Source: Treponema sp. (lineage in GTDB: Bacteria; Spirochaetota; Spirochaetia; Treponematales; Breznakiellaceae). Taken from it: a stretch of DNA of 8,979 nt. The stretch is from NCBI GenBank assembly GCA_031263435.1, contig JAISFT010000109.1, positions 1 to 8,979 of the forward strand, in the 5' to 3' direction. This document shows positions 6,327 through 8,979 of the stretch, piece by piece; position 1 is the stretch's first letter; every line of letters starts with the position of its first letter. The notes under the pieces are model-generated. The model did no database searches, was not told the origin of the DNA, and worked only from the letters and a program-made list of their open reading frames with translations. The translations under genes and the position numbers were made by a program.

Positions 6327-6900
6327 CGGAATTCAGGGCCCGGATATTCATTTCCAGGTACCGCGGGGAACTCCGCTCCTTGAGTACCGTGATAATTTCG
6401 GCAGGGCTGAAGGGCAGAAACCCCATTCCTATGGCCTTTCCCAGGAGCAGAACATTGCTTACCCGGGGATCGAAGCGTTCAATAAACTTTTCCCAGGAAA
6501 CCACCGTAAGCCGCCCCCCCAGGCAGGTTCTTAGACAGGCCGTCATATCCGCTGCCTTGTATGCCGGGGAGAGGACCCGGTCCAGGGTCAGCATATTCCC
6601 CGCGGGGGCCAGGAAGGGCAGGGTCCGCAGAGCCTCGGCGCACTCAAAGGCGATGATCAGGTCCGCTTTCTCCGGTGGAATAAGGGGGGAGAAACTCCCC
6701 GTTCCGATTCTAAGGTGGCTGACTACCGATCCCCCCCGCTGGGCCATGCCGATGGTCTCTGAACCCCGGACATCCATACCCTTCCGCAGGGCCGCTTCCC
6801 CGATGAGCCGGGAGAGCAGCACGGTCCCCTGACCTCCTACCCCGGTGATGAGGCAGTTCAGCAGGGGGAAATCCGCCGTCCGTCGAGTTTCGCCGCTCAT
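6289..6900 (-). CDS. iorB: Indolepyruvate:ferredoxin oxidoreductase, beta (gamma-domain) subunit
   Basis: Small subunit of the cytoplasmic enzyme that turns arylpyruvates and CoA into arylacetyl-CoA, CO2 and reduced ferredoxin. It is 203 residues, normal for IorB. It shows the pyruvate-ferredoxin oxidoreductase gamma-domain pattern: ITGVGGQGTVLLSRLIGEAA at 18-37, then GSETIGMAQRGGSVVSHLR at 46-64, then DLIIAFECAEALR near 80-92. The start is ATG 6900, seven bases after GGAGGAG; ATG 6906 is too close to that motif. Its ATG overlaps the iorA TGA (ATGA, 6900-6897), which indicates tight translational coupling and equal amounts of the two subunits. The frame is open to an ATG at 7053, but that stretch lies inside iorA. 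The C-terminal tail (SGLSPTLFKSKAV) comes from a 16-bp tandem repeat and is unlikely to be conserved. Confidence 0.92.
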   Translation of the reverse strand: MSGETRRTADFPLLNCLITGVGGQGTVLLSRLIGEAALRKGMDVRGSETIGMAQRGGSVVSHLRIGTGSFSPLIPPEKADLIIAFECAEALRTLPFLAPAGNMLTLDRVLSPAYKAADMTACLRTCLGGRLTVVSWEKFIERFDPRVSNVLLLGKAIGMGFLPFSPAEIITVLKERSSPRYLEMNIRALNSGLSPTLFKSKAV

Positions 6901-8921
6901 GACCATGCTCCTCCGGTAATTGCGCCGAAGGCGCAGACATGGCGGCAGAGGCCGCAGCCCGTACAGAGGGCCGGATCGATACGGCAGCTTTCCCGGCCTC
7001 CGCCTTCGGCAGATACGGAGGAGAGGGCGGGGCAGCCCAGCTTCCTGATGCAAAGCCCGCAGCCGGTACAGCGTTCCCCGTCGACGGTACAGGCTTTGTC
7101 GCCCCTGGAAACCATGATACAGGGGGCTTCAAAGATGATAGCCCGTACCCCGCTTTTACCCAGCAACGAAAGAACCCCCTCCCTGGCGGAGGGAAAATCG
7201 AAGGGGTTAAGACGCAGCGTATCCCCGAGTCCCAGGGCCTCCAGCACCGCGGGGATGCTGATCTTCTTCGCCGGGGAGCCGTTGATGGATCTGCCCGTGC
7301 CGGGGTGGGGCTGGCTGCCGGTCATGGCGGTGGTGCAGTTATCCAGGATCACTACGATGATATTGGCATCGTTGTATACGGCGTTTACGATACCGGGGAT
7401 TCCCGTATGGAAGAAGGTGGAGTCCCCGATGAAGGCAAAGTTCAGGGCGCCGCTTCCCAGAAAAGTTTCCACCCGGTTGATACCCTGGGCTGCGGTGATC
7501 CCCGCCCCCATGCAGAGGCAGGTATCCACCATGTCCAGGGGCGGGGCATTGCCCAGGGTATAGCAGCCGATGTCTCCGGAGTATACCGCCTTGCGCCGGC
7601 CCCCCTCAAAGAGGCGCAGGGCCTCCTTGACGGCGAAAAATGAGGCCCGGTGGGGACAGCCCGCGCAGAGGACCGGCGCCCGTACCGGGAGGCGCGGGGA
7701 ACCGGCGGGAGTTCCCTGGGGGACCCCTAAGGCCGCAGCCGTCCCCGCAGCAGCGGCTTCGGGGACGGCTGCGGCGGTTCCTGCGGGGATTTTGGCCGTG
7801 CCCAGGAAGGTTCCCATGATCCCTGCCAGGGCGCCCAGGGTATTTTCCCCCGCCGCCGGGGTATCGCCGCTGCGCTTCCCCCGGATAACACGGTCCGCAT
7901 GCTCCGCTCCGCAGAGCCTGACCAGGGCATCCTCAATGACCGGATCCAGTTCTTCCAGCACCAGGACCTCATCAAGCCCTTCCAGAAACCGCCGGGCCAG
8001 CTTGTCCGGGAACGGGAAGGCGGCAATCTCCAGAAGCCGGGGGGCGAAGGGGAACTGCGCCAGGATTTCCTTTACATAGGCCCGGCTTACCCCGCCGCAG
8101 GCAATTCCCCGCCGGGGGATCGCCTGCGGCGGAGCCCCTGCCCCTGTTTCAGCATCAGTATCAGTATCAGCGTCAGCATCGCTCCCGGCGCTTAGCCTAT
8201 TGGCCGGATACCGGGACAGCTCATCCGCCATGTCCCGCAGATCTTCTTCGATTTTAAGGTGGCTGCGGTAGGAAAGACTGGGGAAGATTACCCAGTGCCC
8301 CCCCTGCTTCTCAAAGCCTCCGGGAGCAGCCCCCTTGCGGCCCTTATCGGAGGGCGGCAGCAGTTCCACCGCGGCATAGCTGTGGCAGACCCTGGTGGTG
8401 GGCCGGAAGATCACCGGCCGCCGGTACTTTTCCGAAAAGGCAAAGGCGTCGCCGATCATCAGGTAAGCCTCCTCCGGCGAGGCAGGATCGAAAACGGCGA
8501 TCTTGGCGTAGAGTCCGAAGTGCCGGGTGTCCTGTTCCGTTTGGGAAGAAATGGGCCCCGGATCATCGGCCACGACTACCACCAGGGCCCCCTGAACCCC
8601 CAGGTAGTTAAGGCTCATCAGGGGATCGCTGGCCACGTTCAGGCCCACCTGCTTCATCGTTACCAGAGCCCTGCCCCCGGCCCAGGCCGCGCCCGCGGCC
8701 ACTTCCAGGGCGGCCTTCTCGTTTACCGACCATTCCGTATGGATAAGGGAACCACCGGCATCCCCTTCCCCACCGCCCCCCGGCGGCCCTGCCCCCCGGT
8801 ATTTGACCAGGGCCTCAAGAATCTCCGTAGAGGGAGTACCGGGATAGCCGGTGGCAACTGCCACTCCGGCCCGCAGAGCCCCCAGGGCGATGGCCTCATT
8901 CCCCATCAAAAGCTTTTTCAA
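6897..8921 (-). CDS. iorA: Indolepyruvate:ferredoxin oxidoreductase, alpha subunit
   Basis: Large thiamine-diphosphate and iron-sulphur subunit of the arylpyruvate oxidoreductase, used by anaerobes to break down or make aromatic amino acids. From the N-terminus: GYPGTPSTEI at 25-34 and TEWSVNEK at 62-69 (E63 fits the TPP-activating Glu); CAGCPHR at 419-425; the TPP/Mg segment from GDS at 499-501 through VILDN at 524-528; then two ferredoxin motifs with Cys 618/621/624/630 and 653/656/659/663. In the second, the usual Pro after the last Cys is Ala664. It is 674 residues, longer than the roughly 600 usual, owing to a Gly-rich insert (about 43-58), an Asp/Thr/Ala repeat (about 246-266) and an Ala-rich linker (about 378-412). 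The start is TTG 8921, seven bases after GGAAG. GC content is high. It is the first - strand gene of an iorAB operon. Confidence 0.94.
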   Translation of the reverse strand: MKKLLMGNEAIALGALRAGVAVATGYPGTPSTEILEALVKYRGAGPPGGGGEGDAGGSLIHTEWSVNEKAALEVAAGAAWAGGRALVTMKQVGLNVASDPLMSLNYLGVQGALVVVVADDPGPISSQTEQDTRHFGLYAKIAVFDPASPEEAYLMIGDAFAFSEKYRRPVIFRPTTRVCHSYAAVELLPPSDKGRKGAAPGGFEKQGGHWVIFPSLSYRSHLKIEEDLRDMADELSRYPANRLSAGSDADADTDTDAETGAGAPPQAIPRRGIACGGVSRAYVKEILAQFPFAPRLLEIAAFPFPDKLARRFLEGLDEVLVLEELDPVIEDALVRLCGAEHADRVIRGKRSGDTPAAGENTLGALAGIMGTFLGTAKIPAGTAAAVPEAAAAGTAAALGVPQGTPAGSPRLPVRAPVLCAGCPHRASFFAVKEALRLFEGGRRKAVYSGDIGCYTLGNAPPLDMVDTCLCMGAGITAAQGINRVETFLGSGALNFAFIGDSTFFHTGIPGIVNAVYNDANIIVVILDNCTTAMTGSQPHPGTGRSINGSPAKKISIPAVLEALGLGDTLRLNPFDFPSAREGVLSLLGKSGVRAIIFEAPCIMVSRGDKACTVDGERCTGCGLCIRKLGCPALSSVSAEGGGRESCRIDPALCTGCGLCRHVCAFGAITGGAWS
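6908..6914 (-). promoter_or_regulatory. Ribosome-binding site of iorB
   Basis: GGAGGAG on the - strand lies within the last codons of iorA, seven bases before ATG 6900 and one base before ATG 6906. It therefore selects the later ATG as the iorB start. Confidence 0.7.
7732..7775. repeat. Perfect 16-bp inverted repeat within iorA
   Basis: GCCGCAGCCGTCCCCG (7732-7747) and its exact reverse complement (7760-7775) flank a 12-base loop. The repeat encodes the Ala-rich linker of IorA just before the CAGCPHR motif, a stretch missing from typical IorA proteins. The symmetry exceeds what Ala codons alone require, so it may be a small palindromic insertion. In the mRNA it would form a very stable hairpin. 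Confidence 0.75.
8094..8130. repeat. Extended imperfect palindrome within iorA
   Basis: GCCGCAGGC (8094-8102) pairs with GCCTGCGGC (8122-8130). After one mismatch, ATTCCCC (8104-8110) pairs with GGGGGAT (8114-8120) with one G-U wobble, leaving a 3-base loop. It lies at the junction between the Asp/Thr/Ala-repeat insert and the conserved GVSRAYVKE block of IorA. Confidence 0.6.
8149..8178. repeat. Five tandem 6-bp units encoding an Asp-Ala/Asp-Thr repeat in IorA
   Basis: Units TCAGCA, TCAGTA, TCAGTA, TCAGCG and TCAGCA run end to end. On the coding strand they give alternating Asp with Ala or Thr, near residues 248-257. Six bases are two codons, so gain or loss of units would keep the reading frame. 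It marks a flexible, acidic surface insert that is not part of the enzyme core. Confidence 0.8.
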
Positions 8922-8944
8922 TCGGCGGCTTCCATAAGGGTCCT

Positions 8945-8950
8945 ATTATA
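8945..8950 (-). promoter_or_regulatory. -10 box of the probable iorA promoter
   Basis: TATAAT on the - strand is a perfect -10 hexamer. Transcription would begin near 8938 and leave about 17 bases before TTG 8921, including GGAAG at 8933-8929. The -35 position (TTCTGG at 8973-8968, 17-base spacing) is weak and lies within GC-rich repeats, so the promoter may need an activator or be modest in strength. Confidence 0.5.
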
Positions 8951-8951
8951 A

Positions 8952-8979
8952 CCCCAAAGGGGCCTCCCCAGAAGGGGCC
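8952..8979. repeat. Two GC-rich direct repeats with hairpin potential upstream of iorA
   Basis: CCCCAAAGGGGCC (8952-8964) and CCCCAGAAGGGGCC (8966-8979) stand one base apart. Each can form a small CCCC/GGGG hairpin. They fill the spacer and -35 region of the iorA promoter and run to the window edge, so the array may continue. No gene can be recognised in this 58-base end piece. Confidence 0.5.

Noticed and set aside
6901..7053. Longer iorB starting at ATG 7053
   Set aside because: The extra 51 residues would overlap the ferredoxin domain of iorA and do not resemble IorB. GGAGGAG at 6914-6908 fits ATG 6900.
8149..8178. CRISPR-like array
   Set aside because: The units are six bases, have no spacers and are in frame in iorA. 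It is a coding microsatellite.
6939..8951. Several 170-230 codon open frames on the + strand opposite iorA
   Set aside because: High GC removes stop codons from the opposite strand. Their translations are low-complexity and carry no domain signature.

Overview
The window reads as a piece of a spirochaete chromosome, most likely a Treponema-type organism (termite-gut or related host-associated treponemes fit best). This is an inference from three things: a TRAP transporter whose small and large membrane subunits are fused and whose binding protein lacks the usual carboxylate-binding arginine (as I recall, a treponemal TatP trait), an anaerobe's indolepyruvate:ferredoxin oxidoreductase, and a long poly-G tract of the kind treponemes use for phase variation. 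Base composition is moderately GC-rich and uneven. No rRNA, tRNA, CRISPR array, transposase or phage gene was seen.

Layout. Positions 16-3772 carry three genes on the + strand: a PlsC-type acyltransferase, a TRAP periplasmic binding protein (TTG start) and a fused DctQM TRAP permease that begins 1 base after the binding protein's stop codon. Positions 3769-8921 carry four genes on the - strand, transcribed from right to left: iorA, iorB (ATGA overlap), a GH3-family acyl-acid amido synthetase-like gene and a HAD-family phosphatase. The two blocks converge with overlapping stop codons (TTAG, 3769-3772), leaving no intergenic room for a terminator. Every gap between genes is under 100 bases.

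How the genes may work together. The TRAP pair should import a small solute using an ion gradient. IorAB oxidises arylpyruvates (from Trp, Phe and Tyr) to arylacetyl-CoA and gives reduced ferredoxin. GH3 enzymes adenylate carboxylic acids, including indole-3-acetic acid in plants, and join them to amino acids. iorAB lying directly upstream of a GH3 gene on the same strand therefore suggests arylacetate conjugation or salvage. That link is inference, because the GH3 gene has a strong promoter of its own with a 14-bp palindrome over its -10 box.

Most notable region: positions 4399-4505. The last codons of the GH3 gene contain 20 consecutive G on the + strand (C in the mRNA). They are followed by a HAD gene with no visible Shine-Dalgarno sequence and, 41 bases into that gene, by a terminator-shaped hairpin with a U-run. 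Length changes in the tract would alter the GH3 C-terminus and where ribosomes leave the message, so this looks like a phase-variable switch with an attenuator. iorA also carries unusual low-complexity inserts, with a perfect 16-bp inverted repeat and an in-frame 6-bp microsatellite.
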